A stretch of 64,000 nucleotides of DNA from NCBI GenBank assembly GCA_009694365.1, contig SHVE01000002.1, forward strand, positions 1-64,000, given 5' to 3'. The translations under genes were made by a program, and so were the position numbers. The first letter of the stretch is position 1; the number at the start of each line of letters is the position of its first letter. Under the pieces are notes generated by a model. The model was not told the DNA's origin. It saw nothing but the letters and a program-made list of their open reading frames with translations, and did no database searches. The DNA comes from Thermoleophilia bacterium (lineage in GTDB: Bacteria; Actinomycetota; Thermoleophilia; Miltoncostaeales; Miltoncostaeaceae). Below, piece by piece: positions 7,926 through 17,338 of this stretch.

Positions 7926-8746
7926 TGCCCACGACCGTCCCGCACATGAGGCTCGGTGGGATGGCGCTGGCGAACGGCCTGCTGCTGCACGGCCCCCGCC
8001 ACTGGGCCGCGGCCGTGATGGACGACGACGGTGAGGTGATCGTGGCGTCGGGGCCCCGACCGCGCATCGCACGTGGCGCGACCGACCGCATCCCTCTCGC
8101 CCGTGGCGTCATCCGCATGGCCGAGCTGCTCATGGTGGTGCCGACGGCACGCGCCGGGCTGCCCGAGGCGCGCACGGCAGGGGAGGATGGCTGGCTGGGG
8201 CCGATCATGGCGATGGGAATGGTGGCCAACGCCATCCTGCGCCGCACGACCCGGTCGGTGCTGGCGCAGGAGGCCATCGCCGCCGCGGTGGGCCTCGTGC
8301 CCGTCCTCATCGCGCTCCGCATGTCGGATGCGTCGCTGTGGCACGCCGTGGAGCACAAGACCATCGCCGCCTACGAGCGGGGCGGACCGGACGGCGTGGC
8401 CGACAGCGCGACCGACCCGAAGGAGCACCACCGCTGCGGGTCCAACCTCATCGTGCCGATGGTGCTCAGCACCGCCATCGGCAACATCCTCGCCCGGCGG
8501 GTACACGGTCGGCGCAGGCGCCTCACCGCGCGTGCGGGTGCCCTGGCGCTGGGTATCGGCACCGCGGTGGAACTCTTTGCGTTTGCCGAACGTCGCCCGC
8601 ACCATCCGGTGTCGACGGCGGTCCACCAAACGGGGCACGCGATCCAGGCCCACTTCGTCACACGCGAGCCGGGCGAGGCCGAACTGGCGGTGGGGCGCGC
8701 GGCCATGACGGAGATCCTGCGGGCCGAGCGGGGGCCCCGCGGATGA
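7925..8746 (+). CDS. DUF1385-family membrane protein
   Basis: 273 residues with the family's signatures WHAVEHKTIAAYE near 140-152 and HHRCGSNL near 167-174, whose His, Glu and Cys residues resemble a metal site. Hydrophobic segments lie near 94-107, 115-130, 175-190 and 204-220. Function of the family is unknown. ATG shares its A with the thyX stop (TGATG), and its own stop overlaps the next start. Confidence 0.88.
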   Translation: MPTTVPHMRLGGMALANGLLLHGPRHWAAAVMDDDGEVIVASGPRPRIARGATDRIPLARGVIRMAELLMVVPTARAGLPEARTAGEDGWLGPIMAMGMVANAILRRTTRSVLAQEAIAAAVGLVPVLIALRMSDASLWHAVEHKTIAAYERGGPDGVADSATDPKEHHRCGSNLIVPMVLSTAIGNILARRVHGRRRRLTARAGALALGIGTAVELFAFAERRPHHPVSTAVHQTGHAIQAHFVTREPGEAELAVGRAAMTEILRAERGPRG

Positions 8747-9849
8747 GCCCCGCACCGGATCGCCCGCGGCTTCGCCCGTCCACGTTCCAACTGCCGGTCG
8801 AGCGGATGCGCGACGGGTACTACAGCGACGCCTACTTCACGTTCACGCGCGAGGTTCTGGAGGCCGACGGTCACCACCCGCGGGTTGTGATGCAGGTGTT
8901 CCAGCGTGAGCACGCGGTACTCGGGGGCATGGACGAAGCCTTGGCGATCCTTGCGCTCTGCGCGGGGCGACGCACGACGAACGGCTGGGTAGACGGGTAC
9001 GACGACATTGAGGTGCACGCGCTCCTTGACGGCGACGAGATCGCACCGTGGGAGACCGTGCTCTCCATCGAGGGGGACTACGCGCTGTTCGCCCACCTCG
9101 AGACCCTCGTGCTCGGTGTGCTCGGGCGCCGCACGCTCATCAGCCGCAATGTGCGCGCGGTGGTGGACGCCGCCCGGGGCAAGCCCATCCTCTACTTCCC
9201 CGCCCGCTTCGACCACTGGCACGTCCAGACGGGAGACGGATGGGCCGCCCACGTGGCGGGAGCCATCGGGGTGTCCACCGATGCCCAGGCATCGTGGTGG
9301 GGCGGACGGGGGATGGGCACGGTGCCGCACGGACTCATCGCGGCGTACGGAGGCGACACTGTGCTCGCTGCGCGGCGATTCGCCGCCCGCTTCGCGAACG
9401 ACCTGAACGTGATCGTGCTGGTGGACTACGACAACGACTCAGTACGCACCGCGCTCGAGGTGGCCGAGGCCCTCGGTGACGACCTCTGGGGCGTACGGCT
9501 GGACACCGCCAGCACCATGGTGGACCGAAGCCTGTGGCAGGAGATGGGCCGCTTCACCCCGACCGGCGTCGTGCCGGAGTTGGTCACCAAGGTGCGCGAC
9601 GCTCTCGACCACGCGGGGCACGGCCGAGTACGGATCGTGGCGTCCGGCGGATTTGATGCCGAGCGGATCGCGGCGTTCGAGAGTGCCGGCGTGCCCGTGG
9701 ACGCGTACGGGGTGGGATCGAGCCTCCTGCTCGGCACCAACGATTTCACGGCCGACATCGTGCGCGTGGACGGCAAACCGTGCGCCAAGGTGGGGCGATC
9801 GGAGTCGCCCAACCCGCGCCTGCAACCGGTGAACCTCGCCGCCGAGTAG
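8743..9849 (+). CDS. pncB: Nicotinate phosphoribosyltransferase
   Basis: NAD salvage: nicotinate plus PRPP to nicotinate mononucleotide. 368 residues from ATG 8743, overlapping the previous stop by four bases. Family features include SDAYFTFTR near residue 22, ARFDHWH, the GTVPHGLIAAYGGD segment, LVDYDND and the phosphate-binding ASGGFDAERI. It is shorter than E. coli PncB and resembles the compact archaeal and actinobacterial form. Co-transcribed with the upstream rarA run. Confidence 0.9.
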   Translation: MSPAPDRPRLRPSTFQLPVERMRDGYYSDAYFTFTREVLEADGHHPRVVMQVFQREHAVLGGMDEALAILALCAGRRTTNGWVDGYDDIEVHALLDGDEIAPWETVLSIEGDYALFAHLETLVLGVLGRRTLISRNVRAVVDAARGKPILYFPARFDHWHVQTGDGWAAHVAGAIGVSTDAQASWWGGRGMGTVPHGLIAAYGGDTVLAARRFAARFANDLNVIVLVDYDNDSVRTALEVAEALGDDLWGVRLDTASTMVDRSLWQEMGRFTPTGVVPELVTKVRDALDHAGHGRVRIVASGGFDAERIAAFESAGVPVDAYGVGSSLLLGTNDFTADIVRVDGKPCAKVGRSESPNPRLQPVNLAAE

Positions 9850-9865
9850 CGCCGACCGGGTCGTC

Positions 9866-9871
9866 TAGCCT
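9866..9871 (+). promoter_or_regulatory. Leaderless -10 box of the methylmalonyl-CoA epimerase gene
   Basis: TAGCCT, then 7 bases to GTG 9879; no Shine-Dalgarno. An internal promoter within the long plus-strand run. Confidence 0.6.
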
Positions 9872-9878
9872 TCACCAC

Positions 9879-10283
9879 GTGCGAATGGGACTGATCCACC
9901 ATGTCGGCTACGTCGTCGAGAACATCGACGCGGAGCTCCCGATGTACCGGGACCGCCTCGGAATGGACGTGATGGTGCGCGAGACCATGCAGGAACACGG
10001 AGTGGAGGCCGTGCTCTTGGGAAGTGGCCCGTCGCACGTGGAGTTGATCAGCCCCATCGATCCGGATGGCGACGTGGCCCGATTCCTCGCAAAGCGTGGC
10101 CCGGGCGTGCATCATGTGGCATTCGCCGTTCCCGACCTCGAGTCCACGCTGCGTGAACTGTTGGCCGGGGGTGCCGAACTGATCGACTCCGCGCCACGGC
10201 GCGGGCTAGGAGGTCACACGGTGGCCTTCATCCATCCCCGTTCGACGGGCGGGGTCCTGACCGAACTCGTCGAAACACACTGA
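9879..10283 (+). CDS. mce: Methylmalonyl-CoA epimerase (VOC superfamily)
   Basis: Interconverts (2R)- and (2S)-methylmalonyl-CoA in the propionyl-CoA and B12-mutase pathway. 134 residues made of two glyoxalase-like repeats. Expected metal ligands are visible: His in GLIHHVGYV, Glu in SHVELIS, His in GVHHVAFAV and Glu in LTELVE. GTG 9879 is placed directly after a -10 box; ATG 9885 is an alternative. No mutase or carboxylase gene is in the window. Confidence 0.92.
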   Translation: MRMGLIHHVGYVVENIDAELPMYRDRLGMDVMVRETMQEHGVEAVLLGSGPSHVELISPIDPDGDVARFLAKRGPGVHHVAFAVPDLESTLRELLAGGAELIDSAPRRGLGGHTVAFIHPRSTGGVLTELVETH

Positions 10284-10312
10284 TTGTCAAGTCCACGTCG
10301 GAGGTCTGACGC

Positions 10313-11953
10313 GTGAAGATCCGTTATCTCGAGCCGAAGCCCCGTGGAGCCACGATCTACGAGATCGCCAACCTGCCGAAACTGGGGCTCCCCCTTCTCG
10401 CGGCGATCGCTCGCAGAACGTATCCGGACGTGGATCAGCGCATCTACTGCGAGTTGATCCGTGGGGTCGAGGTGGACTGGAACGATGTCCTCACCGCGGA
10501 CCTCGTGTGCATCTCCACGACCACCAACACCACCCTTGAGGGCTACCGCTACGCCGATCGCTGTCGCGCCGCGGGCGTTCCGGTGGTCTTCGGCGGTTCA
10601 CACGTGACCTTCATGTCCACCGAGGCCCTGAAGCATTCGCCCTACGTCATCCGCCGGGAAGGCCACGTGGGCTTCGCGCAGTTCCTCGACTGGTTCTCGG
10701 GTGACCGCGATCCTGCTGGCCGTCACGAGATCCTCGGCCTGTCGTTCATCGAGAACGGCATACAGGTGGACAACCCGGAGGCCCCCATGGCGTCGGGTGA
10801 GGATCTCGACGAGTTGCCCTTCCCCGCGCTCGACCTGCTCGAGGGTCACGAGCGCATGGTCACGCACCCGATCATGATGAAGTGGGGCTGCCCGTACGAC
10901 TGCTCGTTCTGCAGCGTCATCAAGATGTTCGGCCGCAAGCTGCGCACGCGCTCGGTGGAGAACATGATGCAGGAGCTCCGGATGGTCAACGCGGAGCGCG
11001 TCTTCTTCTACGACGACATCTTCATCGTCGACAAGAAGCAGGCGAAGAGCCTTTTCCGGGCGATGATCGACGAGAAGCTCACACCGCAGTGGACCGCCCA
11101 GATCCGCGCCGACTCGATCTATTCGAGCAAGCAGACGTTCGAGCCCGACCACGAACTGCTCACCCTCATGCGCGACTCCGGGTGCTACATGGTGTACATC
11201 GGCTTCGAGAGCATCACGCAGGAGGGCCTCGATTCCTACAACAAGAAGCAGAAGGTCGAGCACATCACGAGCTCCATCAAGCTTCTGCACGACTACGGCA
11301 TCCGCGTGCACGGAATGTTCGTGGTGGGTGCCGACACCGACACCCCGGAGACCGTGCGAGCCACGGTGGACTTCGCCCTCCACCACGGCGTGGACACCCT
11401 CCAGATGATGATGCTCACGACGCTCCCCGGTACCACGTTCGACACGCAGATGCGCGCCGAGGGCCGCGTGCTCACCGACGACTACTCCCTGTACGACGGC
11501 CACCACTGCATCATTCAGCCCAAGTTAATGACGCCGTACCAGCTACAGATGGAGACGTGGAAGAACATGCTCCGCTTCTACTCGAAGAAGGGGCCGTGGG
11601 AGCTCGCGCGCACGGAGGTGCGGGCCAACATCTGGCGCATGCTCCGCATCACCACCGAGTGGCGGTTTATGAAGAACCTCCCGAAGGCCATCGCCCTGTG
11701 GCTCACCAACCGGCCGTCAGAGTCGTTCAAGGTCATCCGCACCACCATGTCGCAGCGCGGGATGCGCACGATCTACGAGACGCTCGGCGTGGCCATCTTC
11801 CGTAACTACGGACGCAAGCAGCTGCTCAAGTTCACCGACCAGCCCGAGTCGATGGTGCACCTCGACGAGATCCGGCGGGTCCCGGCGTGGACCCCGCCGG
11901 CTGAGAACGAGCCCTCCGGGCAGTCGTCGCCGTCGCTCACGGTCCTGTCGTGA
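10313..11953 (+). CDS. B12-binding-domain radical SAM protein
   Basis: 546 residues: an N-terminal cobalamin-binding-like domain (about 1-140), then a radical SAM barrel with the 4Fe-4S motif CPYDCSFC (CxxxCxxC, about 194-201), VFFYDDIF, and a C-terminal domain ending in a Pro/Ser tail. GTG 10313 has GGAGG upstream. Substrate unknown; such proteins (Elp3-shaped, PF04055 with PF02310) perform methylations, ring contractions or methylthiolations. The N-domain lacks an obvious DxHxxG cobalamin-histidine motif, so B12 use is uncertain. Confidence 0.88.
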   Translation: MKIRYLEPKPRGATIYEIANLPKLGLPLLAAIARRTYPDVDQRIYCELIRGVEVDWNDVLTADLVCISTTTNTTLEGYRYADRCRAAGVPVVFGGSHVTFMSTEALKHSPYVIRREGHVGFAQFLDWFSGDRDPAGRHEILGLSFIENGIQVDNPEAPMASGEDLDELPFPALDLLEGHERMVTHPIMMKWGCPYDCSFCSVIKMFGRKLRTRSVENMMQELRMVNAERVFFYDDIFIVDKKQAKSLFRAMIDEKLTPQWTAQIRADSIYSSKQTFEPDHELLTLMRDSGCYMVYIGFESITQEGLDSYNKKQKVEHITSSIKLLHDYGIRVHGMFVVGADTDTPETVRATVDFALHHGVDTLQMMMLTTLPGTTFDTQMRAEGRVLTDDYSLYDGHHCIIQPKLMTPYQLQMETWKNMLRFYSKKGPWELARTEVRANIWRMLRITTEWRFMKNLPKAIALWLTNRPSESFKVIRTTMSQRGMRTIYETLGVAIFRNYGRKQLLKFTDQPESMVHLDEIRRVPAWTPPAENEPSGQSSPSLTVLS

Positions 11954-12174
11954 GCCGACGGATCGAGTTGGGCCTCGAGGGCGGCGGCGCGCTCGTCCTG
12001 ACCGTGGACGATGCGGACATCACCATCCTCACCGCCCAGCTCGCCGGTGAGCGAGGCTGGATTTCCCTGAGCGCGGAGGAAGGCGAGCACACGATCGACG
12101 CCGCTCGTGTGCTGTACGTACGGATTCTCCCCGGTGAGGCCAACAGCCGCATCGGGTTCCGCGAGAGCGCCTGA
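11950..12174 (+). CDS. Small conserved-looking protein of unknown function
   Basis: 74 residues; GTG overlaps the radical SAM stop by four bases (GTGA). Alternating hydrophobic pattern (LVLTVDDADITILTAQLA, then VLYVRILPG) suggests a small beta-sandwich or barrel. It ends one base before the CTG proposed for ychF. Not recognised; the tight coupling is the main argument that it is real. Confidence 0.65.
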   Translation: MSRRIELGLEGGGALVLTVDDADITILTAQLAGERGWISLSAEEGEHTIDAARVLYVRILPGEANSRIGFRESA

Positions 12175-12175
12175 C

Positions 12176-13252
12176 CTGCACCTCGGGCTCCTCGGTCTGA
12201 CGAACGCCGGTAAGACCGCGCTGTTCAACTTGGTCACGGGTTCGGACGCGGAGGTCGCGTCGTACCCGTTCACCACACGGGAGCCCAATCGCGGGATCGC
12301 GGACGTCCCCGATCCGCGCATCACCGCGATCGCCGACGTGCAAGACATCCCCCGTCGCGTTCCCGCCCAGGTCGAGATCATCGATATCGCTGGCCTCTCT
12401 GACGGGGCGGGTAGGGGTGAGGGAATGGGCGGCGCGGCCCTCGGACGCATCCGTGAACTCGACGCCACGGTGCACGTGGTGCGCGGCTTCGCGAATGCCG
12501 AGGTGCCCCATCCGCACGAACGCATCGACCCTCTCGGCGACATGGAGACCGTGGACACCGAACTTGTGCTGGCCGACGCCGACCAGGTCGCGCGGCGCGC
12601 GGAGAAGGTGCAAAAGGGCGTACGTGCCGGGAACGCCGACGCCAAGGCCGAGGCCGCCGCGCTCGAGGCCATCACCGCGCAGTTGGCGGATGGCCGGCCC
12701 ATCCGCACCATGAACGACCAAGCGGCAATCGCCGTGGCCACCGGAATGGGGCTGCTCACGGCCAAGCCCACGCTCTACCTGATCAACACCGACGACCCCG
12801 GTGACCCACCCGCGGACATCGTGGCCTACGCCGAGGCCCAGGGTGCGACGGCGCTGGCGCTACCCGTGGGCATCGAACTCGAGTTGGCCGCGATGGACCC
12901 GGCGGACGCCGCCGAGTTCGCCGAGGATATGGCCCTCGGCAACACGCGCGGTGCCGACGCCCTCATCCAAGCCAGCTACCAACTACTGGACCTTGTCACC
13001 TTCTTCACGGGATCCGGACCACCGGAGGCGCGGGCGTGGCCGATCCGCCGTGGCACCACCGCCGACCAGGCTGCCGGCAAGATCCATTCCGACATGGAGC
13101 GGGGCTTCATCCGCGCCGAGGTCGTGGCGTGGGACAAACTGGTGGAGTGCGGGTCGTTCGCCAAGGCGCGAGAGCAGGCGCTGGCCCGCATGGAGGGCAG
13201 GGACTACGTCGTGCAGGAAGGCGACGTGATGCAGATCCGCTTCAACGTGTAG
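12176..13252 (+). CDS. ychF: Redox-regulated ATPase YchF (Obg-like)
   Basis: TRAFAC-class P-loop ATPase associated with ribosomes and stress control. 358 residues: G1 loop GLTNAGKT at 7-14, G3 DIAGL near 67-71, a coiled-coil insertion rich in Ala/Glu around 130-170, and the C-terminal TGS domain (FFTGSGPPEARAW through DVMQIRFNV). The family begins two or three residues before G-x-x-G, and here the matching codon is CTG 12176; no ATG, GTG or TTG lies between the previous gene and the P-loop. A CTG start is therefore proposed. Confidence 0.92.
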   Translation: MHLGLLGLTNAGKTALFNLVTGSDAEVASYPFTTREPNRGIADVPDPRITAIADVQDIPRRVPAQVEIIDIAGLSDGAGRGEGMGGAALGRIRELDATVHVVRGFANAEVPHPHERIDPLGDMETVDTELVLADADQVARRAEKVQKGVRAGNADAKAEAAALEAITAQLADGRPIRTMNDQAAIAVATGMGLLTAKPTLYLINTDDPGDPPADIVAYAEAQGATALALPVGIELELAAMDPADAAEFAEDMALGNTRGADALIQASYQLLDLVTFFTGSGPPEARAWPIRRGTTADQAAGKIHSDMERGFIRAEVVAWDKLVECGSFAKAREQALARMEGRDYVVQEGDVMQIRFNV

Positions 13253-13285
13253 CCCCACTCCCGGGAAGCGGGCCTGGGAATTGTG

Positions 13286-13316
13286 GTCGCTCCCGTCCTT
13301 CGAAGAGTGGAGCGAC
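13286..13316. terminator. Stem-loop between convergent ychF and HD-domain genes
   Basis: GTCGCTCC (13286-13293) pairs with GGAGCGAC (13309-13316) around a 15-base loop that contains the self-complementary CTTCGAAG. It sits in the 232-base space between convergent gene ends and could terminate transcription from either side. No T-run. Confidence 0.45.
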
Positions 13317-13484
13317 GAACCAGCAACGTCGCTAACCGACAGAGGTCGGGAGGACTCACGCGAATGGGATTTCCTCCCCCGCGACGCGGCAACCGTGGGT
13401 GGGCCGCAGAGGGGTTGGATACGGGTGACCTCCGCCGACGAACACCGACGACCTACGGGACGACCTCATCTCAGGCGTCGCCCC

Positions 13485-14366
13485 TCAGATCGAGATCGAG
13501 GTGTCGTCGAGCGCGCTCACACCCTCGAGGCGGGCCTTCACGCCCGATTCCATCGCGTTCGCACGCCACAACGCCACGGCCTCGGCCGATGCCTGGGAGA
13601 TGTGCGCACCGGCCGGAGGGCCGTGGTGCCAGCCGATGACGTGCAGCAGGGCGAGTCGGCGCTCGTCGGACAGACCCACGGTGTGCGCGATCTCACCCAC
13701 CATCTGCTGGCCGATCGGCACATGCCCGAGCAAGCGCCCCTCCTCGGTCTGGTCAACGGTGGCGGGTCCCACGGTGAAGCAGCGGACGTAGCCGATGTCG
13801 TGCAGCAGTGCGGCAGTGACCAGTAGATCGCTGTCCACCCGTGGGTGCCAGGTACACAGCGACTGACACAACATGGCCACGCCCACTGAGTGCTCCACCA
13901 GACCGCCGAGGTAGGCATGGTGCCCCGAGCGCGTGCAGGGTACGGTGCGCCACTGCTCCGCCAGTCCCTGGTCGCCGGTCATGGCATCGAGCACGGCGCG
14001 AAGTCCGACGTCCACCACCTCGTCCGCGAGGCCCAGAACGAACCCGAACATGTCGTCGGGATCACGGTGGCTCCGCGGTAACAGGTCGACATCGTTGTCG
14101 GCGGCCTCGGCGGGGCGTAACGACCGGACCCGGAGCACGCTCCGGCCCCCGCGGGATGTGACCTCACCCGCCACGCGGACGCGATCGCCCTCCTCGAATT
14201 GCCCGGCGAACCAGTCGGCCTCGTCGAAGATGACGGCCGAGATGGCCCCACTGGCATCGCCGAGGGTGAGCGCGAGGTACGGCGCACCCTTGCGCGAGAT
14301 GCGTCGTTCCTTGCGACGCACCGCAAATACGCCGTCCAGCATGCGGCCTGGCTCAAGGGTGGTCAC
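13485..14366 (-). CDS. OB-fold plus HD-domain phosphohydrolase (YhaM-like)
   Basis: 293 residues. Residues about 8-80 form an OB nucleic-acid-binding fold (APYLALTLGDASGAISAVIF); about 115-260 carry an HD domain with HHAYLGGLVEHS and LLHDIG, then H-H-G metal residues. This layout matches 3-prime exoribonucleases of the YhaM/CBF1 type, so single-stranded RNA or DNA trimming is likely. GTG 14366 follows a -10 box that overlaps the uvrD stop codon, so the gene has its own promoter. Confidence 0.82.
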   Translation of the reverse strand: MTTLEPGRMLDGVFAVRRKERRISRKGAPYLALTLGDASGAISAVIFDEADWFAGQFEEGDRVRVAGEVTSRGGRSVLRVRSLRPAEAADNDVDLLPRSHRDPDDMFGFVLGLADEVVDVGLRAVLDAMTGDQGLAEQWRTVPCTRSGHHAYLGGLVEHSVGVAMLCQSLCTWHPRVDSDLLVTAALLHDIGYVRCFTVGPATVDQTEEGRLLGHVPIGQQMVGEIAHTVGLSDERRLALLHVIGWHHGPPAGAHISQASAEAVALWRANAMESGVKARLEGVSALDDTSISI

Positions 14367-14373
14367 GACCGTC

Positions 14374-14379
14374 ACCCTA
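14374..14379 (-). promoter_or_regulatory. Leaderless -10 box overlapping the uvrD stop codon
   Basis: TAGGGT (14379 to 14374), 7 bases before GTG 14366. Its first three bases are the TAG stop of the upstream helicase gene. Confidence 0.6.
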
Positions 14380-17322
14380 ACGATCCTGTGCGGGGCATAT
14401 GAGGTTGAAATCGCACGTACGGCATGCCCACCCCGGCGCGGGATCGAACCGGCCAGCCGAGATGGAATCGGCCACCTCGTGGATACGCTCCAGCGCCTCG
14501 GCGCGCTCACCGGGATCGGGATGCACGGACCGGTGATCGCCGTCCAGCACATACTCAAGCACGGCGCCACGCGGCTCGATGGACCACGCCGCACGGGCCC
14601 CCTCGATATACGCGACCAGCACCAGTCGACCCGACTCACTCTCCTGATATGGGCGGCGACCACTCTTATAGTCCACGAGTTGGTGCCCGCCCTGCGGATG
14701 GGAATCGATGCGGTCAATTCGACCGTGGACTATGTGCGGACCCACGTGCAGGCTGAATGCACGCTCCACGCCCACCGGTCGCACGCGGGATTTGGCGACG
14801 CGTTCGAGATAGCCGGGTATGTGACGGCGAACACGGTCCATCGCCTGGATACCCACGGCGGTCCCGGACACCCCACGCCGCCCGAGTTCGACGGCGAATC
14901 GGGCGATCACCCGGTTGGCCCCCTGAGGCGGCGCACCCGGCCGAAAGTGCGCCTCGAGGGTGGCATGGACGGCGTGCCCCACCGCCCGGTTGGGATCGTG
15001 CCGCGGTGGCACCCGATCCACGCTGGCGAACCGGTACGCCAGTGGGCAGGTCATGTACCGCGCGATGTCCGTTGGACTGAGCGTGAGACCCGGGCGCGGC
15101 ACGCGGGGCTCAGGGGTGGGCACCGGGTCCACAACGGGTCCCGCGAGTACCTCCGCGCGCGCCGCCACGAGCGCGCGTGCGGCATCGGCCGCAGCGTCCG
15201 AGAGCGCGGAGGCATCGGCCGCGCCCTCGGCCCCCGCCTCCGCCGCGCGCTGAAGAGCCGCGTCGAGTCGGGCACGGGCATCACCCACGGCCGCGAGCAC
15301 GGCACGATCGGGGGCAACCCCCACTGAAACCCACGCCGGATCCCCCAGCGCCGCGCGTGCGGCCTCTGCGAACAGGGATGGCCGCTGGCCGATGCCGGCG
15401 CCGGACGCACGATACGTCAGGAGGTACAGATGGCGACGCGCCCTCGTCATCGCCACATACAGCAGGCGACGCTGCTCCGCCTCGTATGCGTCGCGACCAC
15501 GCGGCAGCGCCTCGGGTAGCAGGGCGTCGGGGATGTCGGCCCGCTGCCGCTCGCGCCCGGGGAAGTTGCCCTGCGTCATCCCGAGCACGAACACCACGTC
15601 GAACTCCATGCCCTTGGACTGATGGATCGTCATCACCTGCACACCCAGGCGATCGGTGACGCCACCGCTCGCACGAAAGCCGACACCGGCGAGGCCATTG
15701 ATGCGACGGACCATCGCGACGGCGTCCATTCCTGGATCGCCCGACACGATCTCCGCTGCCAGTCGCTCAAGGGATGCCAGATCACCGAGCCGCGCAGCGC
15801 CCTCCGCGCCACCGAGGGCGAGCGCACGCACTCGGATACCGGTGCGATCGAGCACCTCACGCACCAGATCGATGGGTGCCGCCACGGCGGCCGTGCGGGC
15901 CAGATCGTCGAGCAGAACGCGGACCCGGCCGTCATCACCGAGGGCGCCGAGCGAACCCCAGATCTGAGTACCGGTGGCAACGGCGTCCGACACCGCCTGG
16001 GCGGCGGGCGCCCACGGCAGCGCGAGGGCGGGATCGGTGGCCACCCGGAGGTGGGCGGTCGCATCGGTGGGATCGGTGGCGGCCCGCAGCCATCCGAGCG
16101 CCAGCCGGACCTCCCGACGATCGAACAGGTCGGTGCCTCCGTGCACTTGGTGCGGAATGCCCTGCTGCTCGAGTTCGGCCACGATCGACCGGCCCTCGGT
16201 GCGCACCGCCTTCATGAGCACGGTGACCTCCTCGTACGGCGTACCGGCCTCCACCAGACGCCGGATCTCCGCCGCAACCGCGCGTGCCTGCCCCGCCGGG
16301 TCGGGAGCCACCCAGAATGCCGGCACCGGGCCGGTAGCACCCGGAAGGGCCGTGAGCACCTTTGCCTCACGCAGCACAATCGGCTGCACCACGGCATGCG
16401 CGGCGTCGAGGATCGACTGTGTGGACCGGTGGTTCCGCTCGAGGCGTGCCACCGGCGCATCGGGAAATCGCAGCCGGAAGTCGGCCATGTTCTTGGCCGA
16501 GGCGCCGCGGAAGCGATAGATACCCTGGTCGTCGTCGCCCACCACCACCAGTGACTGAGCATGCGCGCTAACGAGATACAGGAGTTCGGCCTGAGCGTGG
16601 TTGGTGTCCTGAAACTCATCCACCAAAACGTGACGCGTGCGCTCGCGGGTGAGGGTGAGAAGGTCGTGGTGATGGGCCAACAGGTCGAACGCCCGCGTGA
16701 TCTGGCGACCGAAATCCTCAAGACCGCGCTCGGCCAACCAGGCATCGTGAAGCCCGAAGACCCGTGAGAACTCGACCTCATCGCGGGCGTCGGCGGCCTC
16801 GCGTCCGCCCCGCGCCCCCCGGAGTGCCGCCGCGGCCCACGACGCATATCGCTCCGGATCCACCCGCTCATCGCGGCAGCGATCGATGCGCTCGATGAAG
16901 CCGCGCACCACGCCGACCGGATCGCTCCGCAGGTCGTTCTCGGTGAGGCCGAGTTCCCCGAGGCGCTCCAACAACACCAGCACACGCTCCTCGGTTCCCA
17001 CCGGTCGGAGCACCGGAGCCAGATCACGGTCGGTGCCGAGCGACCGCACGAGGTCGAGGGCGTACGAGTGGAAGGTGGTGACCCGAAGCGTCTCGTGGCT
17101 CCCCGGCATCATCGCTTCGGCGCGCTCGCGGAGTTCCGCGGCCGCTTTCGCGCTGAAGGTGAGCGTGAGGATGTCCCCCGGGTCCGCGCCCTCAGATACC
17201 AGCCAAGCGAGGCGTCGGCAGAGCACCCGCGTCTTGCCCGCCCCTGCGCCGGCGATCACCAACAGGGGGCCACCGGGGTGAATGACCGCGTCGTGCTGGG
17301 AAGGTGTGAGGTCCGTTAACAC
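14377..17322 (-). CDS. UvrD/PcrA-type helicase fused to a RecB-family nuclease with iron-sulfur motif
   Basis: 981 residues. SF1A helicase motifs occupy the N-terminal two thirds: GAGAGKT near residue 30, LVDEFQDTNHAQ, GDDDQGIYRFRGA, and MTIHQSKGMEFDVVF. The last 200 residues are a PD-(D/E)xK nuclease (HQLVDYKSG) framed by one cysteine in YMTCPLAYRF and a CRTCDFNLIC cluster, the four-cysteine 4Fe-4S arrangement of AddB, Dna2 and Cas4. It probably processes double-strand breaks, like AdnA/AdnB. No AdnA/AddA partner gene is adjacent. GTG 17322 starts at VLTDLTPSQ. Confidence 0.88.
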   Translation of the reverse strand: MLTDLTPSQHDAVIHPGGPLLVIAGAGAGKTRVLCRRLAWLVSEGADPGDILTLTFSAKAAAELRERAEAMMPGSHETLRVTTFHSYALDLVRSLGTDRDLAPVLRPVGTEERVLVLLERLGELGLTENDLRSDPVGVVRGFIERIDRCRDERVDPERYASWAAAALRGARGGREAADARDEVEFSRVFGLHDAWLAERGLEDFGRQITRAFDLLAHHHDLLTLTRERTRHVLVDEFQDTNHAQAELLYLVSAHAQSLVVVGDDDQGIYRFRGASAKNMADFRLRFPDAPVARLERNHRSTQSILDAAHAVVQPIVLREAKVLTALPGATGPVPAFWVAPDPAGQARAVAAEIRRLVEAGTPYEEVTVLMKAVRTEGRSIVAELEQQGIPHQVHGGTDLFDRREVRLALGWLRAATDPTDATAHLRVATDPALALPWAPAAQAVSDAVATGTQIWGSLGALGDDGRVRVLLDDLARTAAVAAPIDLVREVLDRTGIRVRALALGGAEGAARLGDLASLERLAAEIVSGDPGMDAVAMVRRINGLAGVGFRASGGVTDRLGVQVMTIHQSKGMEFDVVFVLGMTQGNFPGRERQRADIPDALLPEALPRGRDAYEAEQRRLLYVAMTRARRHLYLLTYRASGAGIGQRPSLFAEAARAALGDPAWVSVGVAPDRAVLAAVGDARARLDAALQRAAEAGAEGAADASALSDAAADAARALVAARAEVLAGPVVDPVPTPEPRVPRPGLTLSPTDIARYMTCPLAYRFASVDRVPPRHDPNRAVGHAVHATLEAHFRPGAPPQGANRVIARFAVELGRRGVSGTAVGIQAMDRVRRHIPGYLERVAKSRVRPVGVERAFSLHVGPHIVHGRIDRIDSHPQGGHQLVDYKSGRRPYQESESGRLVLVAYIEGARAAWSIEPRGAVLEYVLDGDHRSVHPDPGERAEALERIHEVADSISAGRFDPAPGWACRTCDFNLICPAQDR

Positions 17323-17332
17323 AGGACGACTC

Positions 17333-17338
17333 AGTGTA
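17333..17338 (-). promoter_or_regulatory. -10 box of the UvrD-like helicase-nuclease gene
   Basis: TACACT (17338 to 17333) lies 10 bases before GTG 17322, giving a leader of about three bases. Confidence 0.45.
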
